DNA of 64,000 nt from the NCBI RefSeq assembly GCF_003248515.1, contig NZ_QFOB01000010.1:124001-188000 (forward strand). Reading direction: 5' to 3'. The position numbers were made by a program, and so were the translations under genes. The notes under the pieces are model-generated. The model was not told the origin of the DNA, made no database searches, and was given only the letters and a program-made list of their open reading frames with translations. Shown here one piece after another: positions 37,762 through 45,440 of this stretch. Origin of the DNA: Sphingomonas sp. (GTDB lineage Bacteria > Pseudomonadota > Alphaproteobacteria > Sphingomonadales > Sphingomonadaceae). Within the stretch, counting starts at the first letter, position 1; each line of letters opens with the position of its first letter.

Positions 37762-38469
37762 CTATCCTCCGATTTTCACCCAGCGCGTGACCATATCGAT
37801 CACGTTCGCACGGCGGATCGCCACCATCTCCGGCGCAGCGATGTCCGTCGAAAAGATGTGCGATAATGTGTGCCGATTGGAGACGTTGTAGAAGCACAGC
37901 GCCGAAATCGACATGTGAAGCTGGAAGGGATCGATGTCCTTCCGGAACATGCCGGCCTCAATCCCCCGATCCAATATCCTGCGAAGCACGTCCAGCACGC
38001 TCCTCGCTCTCGAATCGATGCCGGGAACCTCGCCGATATTCTCGCCGCGATGGATATTCTCCACCATCACGAGGCGCACGAAATCACTATGGGATTGATG
38101 ATAGTCGAACGTGCTGCCGACAAGCGTGGCGAGCGCGACTTGAGGGTCGTCATGCTCGAAGCCGCTGGCCTTCTCCAGCACGCGGATCTCGTTGTAGCGA
38201 CGGCCGAGAACCTCGCGATAGAGGCCCTCCTTGCTGCCGAAATAATAATAGATCATGCGTTTGCTGGTGTTGGTTTCGGCCGCGATTTCGTCGACGCGGC
38301 TGCCGCTGAAGCCGTGCGTGGCGAAATGGTTCGCCGCGACCTCGAGAATGTCGGCCCGGGTGCGATCGGGATCGTTCGCCCGCCTGGGCGTCGCGGCGGG
38401 CGCCCTCTTGGCGGGCTCCGGCCGGGCCAGTTTTCCGGCCGCCCGGAACAAACTCGTCGTACGGGCCAT
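37762..38469 (-). CDS. TetR-family transcriptional regulator
   Basis: The 235-residue protein has a basic N-terminal extension (about 35 residues), a TetR helix-turn-helix (RADILEVAANHFATHGFSGSRVDEIAAETNTSKRMIYYYFGSKEGLY) and a C-terminal all-helical domain with the FYNVSNRHTLSHIF segment. Its ATG at 38469 overlaps the aroE-like stop, so the two genes are coupled. Matching operator-like sites before aroE and before the TonB receptor suggest it represses both units and its own expression. The inducer could be quinate, shikimate, protocatechuate or a phenolic acid or CoA ester. Confidence 0.92.
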   Translation of the reverse strand: MARTTSLFRAAGKLARPEPAKRAPAATPRRANDPDRTRADILEVAANHFATHGFSGSRVDEIAAETNTSKRMIYYYFGSKEGLYREVLGRRYNEIRVLEKASGFEHDDPQVALATLVGSTFDYHQSHSDFVRLVMVENIHRGENIGEVPGIDSRARSVLDVLRRILDRGIEAGMFRKDIDPFQLHMSISALCFYNVSNRHTLSHIFSTDIAAPEMVAIRRANVIDMVTRWVKIGG

Positions 38470-39338
38470 CACTCCCCCTTCTGCTGCAACAAGGCCAGAA
38501 GATGAGACTGCATCCGATAGGGATCCGCCGCCAGACCCGTGAAGATTTCGATCGCGCGCGCAGCCTGCAACACGACCATGCCGCCGCCGTCCACTGTAGG
38601 GCAGCCGAGAGTGCGGGCTGCGCGGAGCAATTCGGTCTCGATCGGAACATAGATGATTTCGGTCAGCCAGAGATCGGGCCTCAATGCAGCCGGTGATATC
38701 GGCATTCCGGGAAGCTTGGTCATGCCGATCGGGGTCGCCTGAACAAGGCCGTCCGCGCTTGCGATCCGGGTCTCCGCCTCTTCGAACGGCACGGGCAGCA
38801 AGGTCGTCGATCCGCCACTGAGCCTGGCGACCAGTTCGCCGGCCTTCGCGGGATCGCGATCGATCACCAGCAGTTCGCGCGCGCCCATCCGGCAAAGCGC
38901 ATAAGCTGCGGCGGCCCCCGCGCCGCCTGCGCCGAGCAGGGCAACCGTGTCCACACCGGCATCGGGAATCGTGCGGCGGAGATTCTCGCCGAAGCCCCAC
39001 CAGTCCGTATTATGCCCTTCCCGCTTGCCCTCCGCCGTGAAGCGGACGGTGTTGACGGCGCCCATCGCCTCCGCCTCTACACTGAGCCGATCGAGCAGCG
39101 GCATCACCGCCTGCTTCAGGGGGAAGGTGACGTTGCAGCCGGCATAGCCCTCCGTCTGCATGCGATCGAGGATATCCGGAAGCGCGGCCGCTCCCTTGGG
39201 CTCGGCGTCGATATCGAACAGGCGGTAGCGATAGTTCAGGCCCAGCGCCCGCGCCTCGCGTTCGTGCAGCGCGGGCGACAGGGATTGCCCGATCGACTGG
39301 CCGATCAACCCGGTAAGAAAGCCCCGTTCCGACGTCAT
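38469..39338 (-). CDS. Shikimate/quinate dehydrogenase (AroE/YdiB family, NAD-type)
   Basis: The 289-residue protein has the substrate motif GQSLSPALHE, catalytic Lys75 (NVTFPLK) and Asp112 (GHNTDWWGF), and a Rossmann motif GAGGAGAAAAY. At the end of the second strand it has Asp160 (LLVIDRDPAKA) instead of the NR[ST] phosphate-binding motif of biosynthetic NADPH-dependent AroE. Asp there favours NAD, as in catabolic quinate/shikimate dehydrogenases. The ATG at 39338 is chosen because AGAGGA lies upstream; an in-frame ATG at 39377 falls inside the operator. It is followed directly by the tetR gene. Confidence 0.88.
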   Translation of the reverse strand: MTSERGFLTGLIGQSIGQSLSPALHEREARALGLNYRYRLFDIDAEPKGAAALPDILDRMQTEGYAGCNVTFPLKQAVMPLLDRLSVEAEAMGAVNTVRFTAEGKREGHNTDWWGFGENLRRTIPDAGVDTVALLGAGGAGAAAAYALCRMGARELLVIDRDPAKAGELVARLSGGSTTLLPVPFEEAETRIASADGLVQATPIGMTKLPGMPISPAALRPDLWLTEIIYVPIETELLRAARTLGCPTVDGGGMVVLQAARAIEIFTGLAADPYRMQSHLLALLQQKGE

Positions 39339-39356
39339 GCGAATCCTCTCGACGCC

Positions 39357-39384
39357 GTTATGAACTATCTGGTTCATACGTCAA
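39357..39384 (-). promoter_or_regulatory. Promoter with embedded palindromic operator before aroE-tetR
   Basis: ATGAAC (39360-39365), six bases, GTTCAT (39372-39377) is a perfect palindrome. On the minus strand it lies between a -35-like TTGACG (39384-39379) and a -10-like CATAAC (39362-39357), spacing 16. A repressor bound there would block RNA polymerase. A second perfect inverted repeat (CGTCAAT 39379-39385, ATTGACG 39395-39401) overlaps the -35. Confidence 0.6.
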
Positions 39385-39432
39385 TCATCAGACAATTGAC
39401 GATGGCGATGCGATCGCCGGATTCGCGTCGAT

Positions 39433-40269
39433 TTATTCTTCGATCGCCAGAATCCGGCGCGCCTGGATCAGATGGGGGCGATCGATCATCCGGCCATCCA
39501 GCTGGATCGCGCCGACGCCCGGCTGCGCCGCGAAAGCCTCGACGATCGCAAGGGCGCGAGCAATCTCTTCCTGTGTCGGCGAAAAGCCGCTGTTGATGGC
39601 CTCCACCTGGGTGGGATGGATGGCCATCATGCCGGAAAAGCCGTCCCGCCGCGCGCGCGCAACGTACGCAGCGAGGGCATCCGGTGCGTCGATACGAGGA
39701 AAAACAGTCTCGATTGCCGGCACGCCGGCAGCGTGCGCCCCAAACAGGGTCAGCGATCGAACCATCTCGTACGGCGCGGTATAGCGTCCGTCCTCCTCTC
39801 GGGACGTGGAGGCGCCGATCGCAGCTGGCAAATCCTCGGCGCCCCAAGTGAGGCCAGCGAGATGCGTCGTGGCCATCCTGTAGGAGCCCAGCTCGAAAAT
39901 GGCCGCCGGCGTCTCCGTCGCGATCGGCAGGATCGGCGGTGCCCGCCTGCCCCCGATCAGCGTCAACAGCGTCTCGATGCTGGCGGCGCCTTCGGCCTTG
40001 GGCAGCACCAGACCATCCGGGGAAGCGGGAAGAACCGCATCCAGATCCGTGCGAGCAAGGCCGCCATCCAGCGGATTGATCCGCACGAAGGTCGTCACGT
40101 CGCGCCGCGCGGAAAGGCATTCAGCGGCAGCCACGCGCGCGGATGCTTTCCGCTCGGCCGCGACCGAATCCTCCAGATCGAGGATGATCGCGTCGGCGCC
40201 GCTCGCGGCCGCCCTGCCGAAGCGTTCGGGCCGGTCCGCCGGCACGAACAGGAGGGATCGCAGCCTCAT
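39433..40269 (-). CDS. CitE-type (HpcH/HpaI) CoA-ester lyase
   Basis: The 278-residue TIM-barrel protein has CitE-family landmarks: LRSLLFVPADRPERF, the metal-site LDLEDSVAAERK, RINPLDGG, LPKAEG, PIATETPAAIFEL and the C-terminal GFSGMMAIHPTQVEAIN. Relatives cleave citryl-, malyl-, citramalyl- or HMG-CoA-type esters. In M. tuberculosis a CitE homologue beside MaoC, acyl-CoA dehydrogenase and carboxylase genes has (R)-HMG-CoA lyase activity in leucine breakdown. The same neighbours here suggest that role. The ATG at 40269 overlaps the MaoC stop; an upstream in-frame ATG at 40311 lies in the MaoC gene. Confidence 0.85.
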   Translation of the reverse strand: MRLRSLLFVPADRPERFGRAAASGADAIILDLEDSVAAERKASARVAAAECLSARRDVTTFVRINPLDGGLARTDLDAVLPASPDGLVLPKAEGAASIETLLTLIGGRRAPPILPIATETPAAIFELGSYRMATTHLAGLTWGAEDLPAAIGASTSREEDGRYTAPYEMVRSLTLFGAHAAGVPAIETVFPRIDAPDALAAYVARARRDGFSGMMAIHPTQVEAINSGFSPTQEEIARALAIVEAFAAQPGVGAIQLDGRMIDRPHLIQARRILAIEE

Positions 40270-40718
40270 GCCCCGCTGCCGCGGATCAGCGCCATGCGCA
40301 GGCATCGGCACACCACCTCGCCACGCTGGTTGATGAGGCGATGCGCGAAGGTGACGATGCCGGCGCCGGGCCGCGATCGGCTGGCCTTGAGTTCGGTCAC
40401 CTCGGTTTCCGCCCGCAGCGTATCCCCGATGAAAACGGGCGCCGGCATGACGAGCCTGTCATAGCCGAGATTGGCGACGAGCGTGCCCAGCGTCGTATCG
40501 CCCACCGAAAGGCCGATCATCAGCGCGAAGGTGAAGGTGCCGTTGACGAGGATCTGCCCGAACTCGCTGGCTTTCGCCGCCTCCGCATCGATGTGAAGCG
40601 GCTGCGGATTATGCGTCATGGTGGAGAAGAGCAGATTGTCCGTCTCGGTCACGGTACGCCGGATCTCGTGGGCGATCCTCTCCCCGATTTGCCACTGATC
40701 GAAGAATTTCCCGGCCAT
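40266..40718 (-). CDS. MaoC-family (R)-hydratase-like protein
   Basis: The 150-residue single hot-dog protein has the MaoC layout: FDQWQIGERIAHEIRRTVTETDNLLFSTMTHNPQPLHID, then FGQILVNGTFTFALMIGLSV. The usual GDxNPxH hydratase motif is present as THNPQPLHID, with His in place of the Asp. Members hydrate enoyl-CoA with (R) stereochemistry. In this operon it would take the place of methylglutaconyl-CoA hydratase (LiuC), giving (R)-HMG-CoA for the CitE-type lyase. Its ATG overlaps the carboxylase stop. Confidence 0.82.
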   Translation of the reverse strand: MAGKFFDQWQIGERIAHEIRRTVTETDNLLFSTMTHNPQPLHIDAEAAKASEFGQILVNGTFTFALMIGLSVGDTTLGTLVANLGYDRLVMPAPVFIGDTLRAETEVTELKASRSRPGAGIVTFAHRLINQRGEVVCRCLRMALIRGSGA

Positions 40719-42565
40719 CAGGCGTCCTCCGCTTTGCCGATCCTCACGAGCAGCACGCCCTCGAGAACCTGATCCCCCTCGCGGGCGCCGATTTCGATGA
40801 TATGGCCGTCGAACGGCGCCACTAGGCTGTGCTCCATCTTCATCGCTTCGAGCGTCAGCAGTCTCTGCCCTTTCGCCACGCTGTCGCCCGCTGCGGCCAT
40901 CACCGCGATCACGCGGCCCGGCATGGGCGAAAGCAACGTGCCATCCGAATGATCCGCGCCGTCCGCGCCTACCGCACGCCACGCATCGAGGCTCCATACC
41001 TGCCCCGCCTGACGGACCAGTATATGATCGCCGGATGCGGCCGTGCTGTCGGTGCGCGGCTCGAAGCGGATGGAGATCGCCTCGCCATCCAGAAGAAAGC
41101 AGGCCTCCCGGCGGGGCGGAGCGTTGAGACGAAAGCCGGCGAGCCCTCCGCCAAGCGCGATGGTGGCGGCGGCATCGGCCAGCCTGCCCTGATCGGGCCG
41201 GGCGTTCGGCATCAGCGCCTCCCCCTTCCAGCCGACCCATCCCGTGTCCACGCGCGCCGCCGCGAAATCCGGATCCGTCAGCGCCTTCACCAGAAATCCA
41301 GTGTTGGTCCTGATCGGCCAGATCACGGTGTCGCCCAGCGTCTTCGCCAGCGCCTCGCGCGCCGCCTCCCGATCGGGGCCATGCGCGATCACCTTGGCGA
41401 TCATCGGATCGTAGAAGGGTGAGATTTCCGCACCCTGCTGCACGCCGGTATCGATCCGGCAGCCTTCGCCGGGCACGAATGTATCGAGCCGGCCGATCGA
41501 GGGGAGGAAGCCTTTGGAGGGATCCTCGGCATAGAGCCGCGCTTCCATCGCCCAGCCATGGATCGAAAGCTCGTTCTGTCGTTTCGGAAGCGGCTCGCCA
41601 GACGCGACGCGCAACTGCCATTCCACCAGATCCTGCCGCGTAATCTCCTCGGTCACGGGATGCTCGACCTGAAGACGCGTGTTCATCTCCATGAACCAGA
41701 TCCGGTCGGCGCGAAGCCCATCGGAGCCATCCGCGATAAATTCGATGGTCCCCGCGCCGACATAATCGACGGCCTTCGCCGCATTGACCGCCGCCCGGCA
41801 GACGGCCGCGCGCGTCGCTTCATCCATGCCCGGCGCCGGAGCTTCCTCGATCACCTTCTGATGGCGACGCTGGAGCGAGCAGTCACGCTCGAACAGGTGG
41901 ACGACATTGCCGTGGCTGTCGCCAAACACCTGCACCTCGATATGGCGCGGGTTGGTGACCCACTTTTCCAGCAGAACCTGATCGTTGCCGAAGGACGACG
42001 CCGCCTCGCGCTGGCAGGAGAGCAATGCGTCGGCGAAGTCCGCCGCCGCATCCACCTTGCGCATGCCCTTGCCGCCGCCGCCCGCGACCGCCTTGATGAG
42101 CACGGGATAGCCGATCGCTTCCGCCTCGGCCTTCAGCCGCTCCGGGCTCTGGTCTTCGCCGAGATAGCCGGGCGTGGTCGGCACACCGGCATCCTGCATC
42201 AGCTTCTTGGCCGCATCCTTGAGGCCCATCGCAGTGATCGAAGCCGGGTTCGGTCCGACCCAGATCAGCCCCGCATCCTGCACGGACTGTGCGAACTCCG
42301 CGTTTTCGCTGAGGAAGCCATATCCGGGATGGATCGCCTCCGCCCCCATATCCCTGGCCGCCGCGATGATGCGATCGCCCAGCAGATAGGATTCGCGCAC
42401 CGGCGCTGGTCCGATATGCACCGCCTCGTCCGCCATCCGCACGTGCAGCGCGGTCGCGTCCACGTCCGAATAGACGGCGATCGTCCGTATGCCGAGCTTT
42501 CGGGCCGTCCGGATCACGCGACAGGCAATCTCCCCCCGATTGGCGATCAACAGAGACTTCATCAT
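40718..42565 (-). CDS. liuD: Methylcrotonyl-CoA carboxylase alpha subunit (biotin carboxylase + biotin carrier)
   Basis: The 615-residue protein has the biotin carboxylase fold: SLLIANRGEIACRVIRTA, AEAIHPGYGFLSENAEFA, the ATP-grasp AVAGGGGKGM, and RDCSLQRRHQKVIEEAP. A C-terminal biotinyl domain carries the lysine motif EAMKMEH. With the adjacent beta subunit it carboxylates 3-methylcrotonyl-CoA in leucine degradation; propionyl- or geranyl-CoA carboxylase are alternatives, but the isovaleryl-CoA dehydrogenase neighbour favours methylcrotonyl-CoA. The start is ATG at 42565 or the adjacent ATG at 42562, four bases after the beta-subunit gene. Confidence 0.93.
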   Translation of the reverse strand: MMKSLLIANRGEIACRVIRTARKLGIRTIAVYSDVDATALHVRMADEAVHIGPAPVRESYLLGDRIIAAARDMGAEAIHPGYGFLSENAEFAQSVQDAGLIWVGPNPASITAMGLKDAAKKLMQDAGVPTTPGYLGEDQSPERLKAEAEAIGYPVLIKAVAGGGGKGMRKVDAAADFADALLSCQREAASSFGNDQVLLEKWVTNPRHIEVQVFGDSHGNVVHLFERDCSLQRRHQKVIEEAPAPGMDEATRAAVCRAAVNAAKAVDYVGAGTIEFIADGSDGLRADRIWFMEMNTRLQVEHPVTEEITRQDLVEWQLRVASGEPLPKRQNELSIHGWAMEARLYAEDPSKGFLPSIGRLDTFVPGEGCRIDTGVQQGAEISPFYDPMIAKVIAHGPDREAAREALAKTLGDTVIWPIRTNTGFLVKALTDPDFAAARVDTGWVGWKGEALMPNARPDQGRLADAAATIALGGGLAGFRLNAPPRREACFLLDGEAISIRFEPRTDSTAASGDHILVRQAGQVWSLDAWRAVGADGADHSDGTLLSPMPGRVIAVMAAAGDSVAKGQRLLTLEAMKMEHSLVAPFDGHIIEIGAREGDQVLEGVLLVRIGKAEDA

Positions 42566-42569
42566 CGGC

Positions 42570-44171
42570 CTACATCCTGAACACGCCGAACTGCGCCCGC
42601 TCGGGGACGGGCGCGTTCAGCGTCGCGGCGAAGGCCAGCCCCAGCACGTCGCGGGTCTGCGCGGGGTCGATGATGCCGTCATCCCACAAGCGCGCCGTCG
42701 CGTAATAAGGATTGCCCTCATCCTCGAAACGTTGCCGGATCGGCGCCTTGAACGCCTCTGCTTCCTCCGGCGACCATTTCGCGGCGTCGCGATGTACGGT
42801 CGCGAGCACCGAGGCCGCCTGCTCGCCCCCCATCACGCTGATGCGGCTGTTCGGCCAGGTGAACAGGAAGCGCGGCTGGTAGGCCCGCCCGCACATGCCA
42901 TAATTGCCGGCGCCGAAGCTGCCACCGATCAGCACCGTGATCTTGGGCACGCTGGCGGTGGCGACCGCCGTCACCAGCTTAGCGCCATTCCTGGCGATGC
43001 CCTCCGCCTCATATCTGCCGCCCACCATGAAGCCGGAAATGTTCTGGAGGAACAGCAGCGGGATACGCCGCTGGCAGGCCAGTTCGATGAAATGCGCGCC
43101 CTTCAGTGCACTCTCCGAAAACAGCACGCCATTGTTGGCGAGGATCGCCACCGGCATGCCCCAGATATGGGCGAACCCGCAGACCAAAGTGGTGCCATAC
43201 AGCGCCTTGAATTCGTGGAATTCGGAGCCGTCGACGATCCGCGCGATGACTTCGCGCACGTCATAAGGCGCGCGCACGTCCTGGGGCACGATGCCGTACA
43301 GTTCTTCGGCATCGAACTTCGGCGGCACCGGGTCGCGCAGGTTGAGATCTGGCACGAGATCAGGCTGCAGGGTCGAGACGATATCCCGCACGATCGACAG
43401 CGCGTGCTCGTCATTCTCGGCGACATGATCGACCACGCCGGATCTGCGCCCATGCGTTTCGGCACCGCCCAGTTCCTCGGCCGAAATGACCTCGCCCGTC
43501 GCCGCCTTCACGAGTGGCGGGCCGGCGAGGAAGATCGTGCCCTGGTTGCGCACGATTACCGTTTCGTCCGACATGGCCGGCACATAGGCGCCGCCCGCCG
43601 TGCAGCTTCCCATCACGCACGCAATCTGGGGAATGCCCTGTGCCGACATCTGCGCCTGATTGTAGAAGATGCGGCCGAAATGCTCGCGATCGGGAAAAAC
43701 CTCGGCCTGATTGGGCAAGTTCGCGCCGCCGCTATCGACGAGGTAAATGCAAGGCAGTCGATTTTCGAGAGCGATCTCCTGCGCGCGGAGATGCTTCTTC
43801 ACCGTCATCGGAAAATAGGTGCCACCCTTCACGGTCGCGTCGTTACACCCGATCATCACCTGACGACCGGCGACACGCCCGATGCCAGCGATCATGCCAG
43901 CCCCCGGCACGTCGTCGCCGTAGAGGCCATTGGCGGCGAGCTGGCCGACTTCCAGAAAGGGCGAGCCCGCATCCAGCAGCAGTTGCACGCGATCGCGCGG
44001 CAGGAGTTTGCCGCGCGCGACATGACGTTCGCGCGCGCCAGCCGTGCCGCCCAGCGCCGCCATCGCAACCTTCGCCCGAAGCTCTTCGGCCAGTGCGCGA
44101 TTGCATGCCGCATTCGCGCGAAAGGCATCGCTCCCGGCCGAAAGCGCCGTATCGAGAACGGGCGCGCTCAT
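42570..44171 (-). CDS. liuB: Methylcrotonyl-CoA carboxylase beta subunit (carboxyltransferase)
   Basis: The 533-residue protein has crotonase-fold carboxyltransferase blocks: HVARGKLLPRDRVQLLLDAGSPFLE, IYLVDSGGANLPNQAEVFPD, VMGSCTAGGAYVPAMSDE, GSFGAGNYGMCGRAYQPRFLFTWPNSRISVMGGEQAA. The GGANLPNQAEVFPD block is typical of methylcrotonyl-CoA rather than propionyl-CoA carboxylase. It forms the dodecamer with LiuD. It overlaps the isovaleryl-CoA dehydrogenase stop by four bases. Confidence 0.95.
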   Translation of the reverse strand: MSAPVLDTALSAGSDAFRANAACNRALAEELRAKVAMAALGGTAGARERHVARGKLLPRDRVQLLLDAGSPFLEVGQLAANGLYGDDVPGAGMIAGIGRVAGRQVMIGCNDATVKGGTYFPMTVKKHLRAQEIALENRLPCIYLVDSGGANLPNQAEVFPDREHFGRIFYNQAQMSAQGIPQIACVMGSCTAGGAYVPAMSDETVIVRNQGTIFLAGPPLVKAATGEVISAEELGGAETHGRRSGVVDHVAENDEHALSIVRDIVSTLQPDLVPDLNLRDPVPPKFDAEELYGIVPQDVRAPYDVREVIARIVDGSEFHEFKALYGTTLVCGFAHIWGMPVAILANNGVLFSESALKGAHFIELACQRRIPLLFLQNISGFMVGGRYEAEGIARNGAKLVTAVATASVPKITVLIGGSFGAGNYGMCGRAYQPRFLFTWPNSRISVMGGEQAASVLATVHRDAAKWSPEEAEAFKAPIRQRFEDEGNPYYATARLWDDGIIDPAQTRDVLGLAFAATLNAPVPERAQFGVFRM

Positions 44172-45313
44172 GCCCCGATCAGTTCCCGCCCGATCAGCAT
44201 CCGGCGAATCTCGTTGGTGCCGGCGCCGATATCAAGCAGCTTGGCGTCGCGCATGTAGCGCTCCACCGGCCAGTCCTTCGTATAGCCCGCCCCGCCCAGT
44301 GCCTGGACGGCCTCCAGCGAGACCTTCATCGCATTCTCGCTGGCCAGGAGGATCGCGCCCGCCGCATCGAAGCGCGTCGTCCGCCCCGCATCGCAGGCCC
44401 GCGCCACGGCATAGACATAGGCCCGCGCCGAATTGAGCGCGACATACATGTCGGCGATCTTCGCCTGCATCAGCTGGAAGGCGCCGATCGGCTTGCCGAA
44501 TTGCCTGCGCTCGCGAACATAGGGCAGCACCACGTCCATGCAGGCCTGCATGATGCCGATCTGGATCGCCGAAAGCACCGCGCGCTCATAATCGAGCCCA
44601 GACATCAGCACCGCGACGCCTCCGTTCAGCGGGCCCATGATATTCTCTTCGGGCACCTCGCAATCGTCGAACACCAGTTCGGCCGTGGGGGATCCGCGCA
44701 TGCCCATCTTGTCGATCTTCTGGCCGATCGAGAAACCCTTGCATCCCCTCTCGATCAGGAAGGCGGTGATGCCCTTTGCCCCCTCCCCCGTCTTCGCATA
44801 GACGACCAGCGTGTCGGCATAGGGCGCGTTGGTGATCCAGAATTTCGTGCCGTTCAGAACGTAGCGATCGCCCCTTTTCTCGGCCCGGAGCTTCATCGAT
44901 ACGACATCCGAGCCGGCGCCCGCTTCCGACATGGCGAGGCTGCCGACATGCTCGCCCGAAATCAGCTTCGGCAGATAGCGGGCCTTCTGCTCCGCGCTCG
45001 CCCAGCGCCGGATCTGGTTCACGCACAGATTGGAATGGGCGCCATAGCTCAGCCCGATCGAGGCCGAGGCGCGCGCCACTTCCTCCTGCGCCACGACATG
45101 TTCCAGATAGCCGAGGCCGAGCCCGCCATATTCCTCCTCGACGGTGATGCCGTGCAGGCCGAGCGCCCCCATTTCGGGCCACAATTCGCGCGGGAACCAG
45201 TCCTTTTCGTCGATCTCGCGCGCAAGCGGTGCGATCCGGTCGGCGGCGAAGCGCGCCGTGGTGGTGCGGATCAGATCCGCATTTTCGCCGAGGGCGAAAT
45301 CAAAGTCCGTCAC
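44168..45313 (-). CDS. liuA: Isovaleryl-CoA dehydrogenase
   Basis: The 381-residue flavoprotein has acyl-CoA dehydrogenase blocks GLHGITVEEEYGGLGLGYLEH, AMSEAGAGSDVVSMK and the C-terminal QALGGAGYTKDWPVERYMRDAKLLDIGAGTNEIRR. The catalytic base is at the helix-G position (SGLDYERAVL), as in isovaleryl-CoA dehydrogenases, not in the C-terminal position of medium-chain enzymes. It oxidises isovaleryl-CoA to 3-methylcrotonyl-CoA. It is the first gene of the minus-strand operon liuA-liuB-liuD-maoC-citE. The operon is divergent from a LysR gene. Confidence 0.95.
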   Translation of the reverse strand: MTDFDFALGENADLIRTTTARFAADRIAPLAREIDEKDWFPRELWPEMGALGLHGITVEEEYGGLGLGYLEHVVAQEEVARASASIGLSYGAHSNLCVNQIRRWASAEQKARYLPKLISGEHVGSLAMSEAGAGSDVVSMKLRAEKRGDRYVLNGTKFWITNAPYADTLVVYAKTGEGAKGITAFLIERGCKGFSIGQKIDKMGMRGSPTAELVFDDCEVPEENIMGPLNGGVAVLMSGLDYERAVLSAIQIGIMQACMDVVLPYVRERRQFGKPIGAFQLMQAKIADMYVALNSARAYVYAVARACDAGRTTRFDAAGAILLASENAMKVSLEAVQALGGAGYTKDWPVERYMRDAKLLDIGAGTNEIRRMLIGRELIGA

Positions 45314-45440
45314 CTGCCCTCTCCCAAGAGCCCTGTCTGTATCCCCCTCCTTCTAGCGCGGCGGGCATCGACAGAAAAATTGAACTTACCTCAAAGAGTA
45401 TATTATCAAAATCTATGCACCGATCACGGCGCAGGGACGG
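45314..45440. promoter_or_regulatory. Divergent promoter between liuA and a LysR gene
   Basis: The 127-bp gap has a distinctly AT-rich core (about 45373-45415, with GAGTATATTATCAAAATC), unusual for this genome. This is where LysR sites and both promoters are expected. Several imperfect T-N11-A arrangements exist; none was decisive. Confidence 0.5.

Noticed and set aside
39339..39377. Longer AroE-like protein starting at ATG 39377
   Set aside because: That ATG is part of the palindromic operator and upstream of the expected transcription start; the ATG at 39338 has a good ribosome-binding site.
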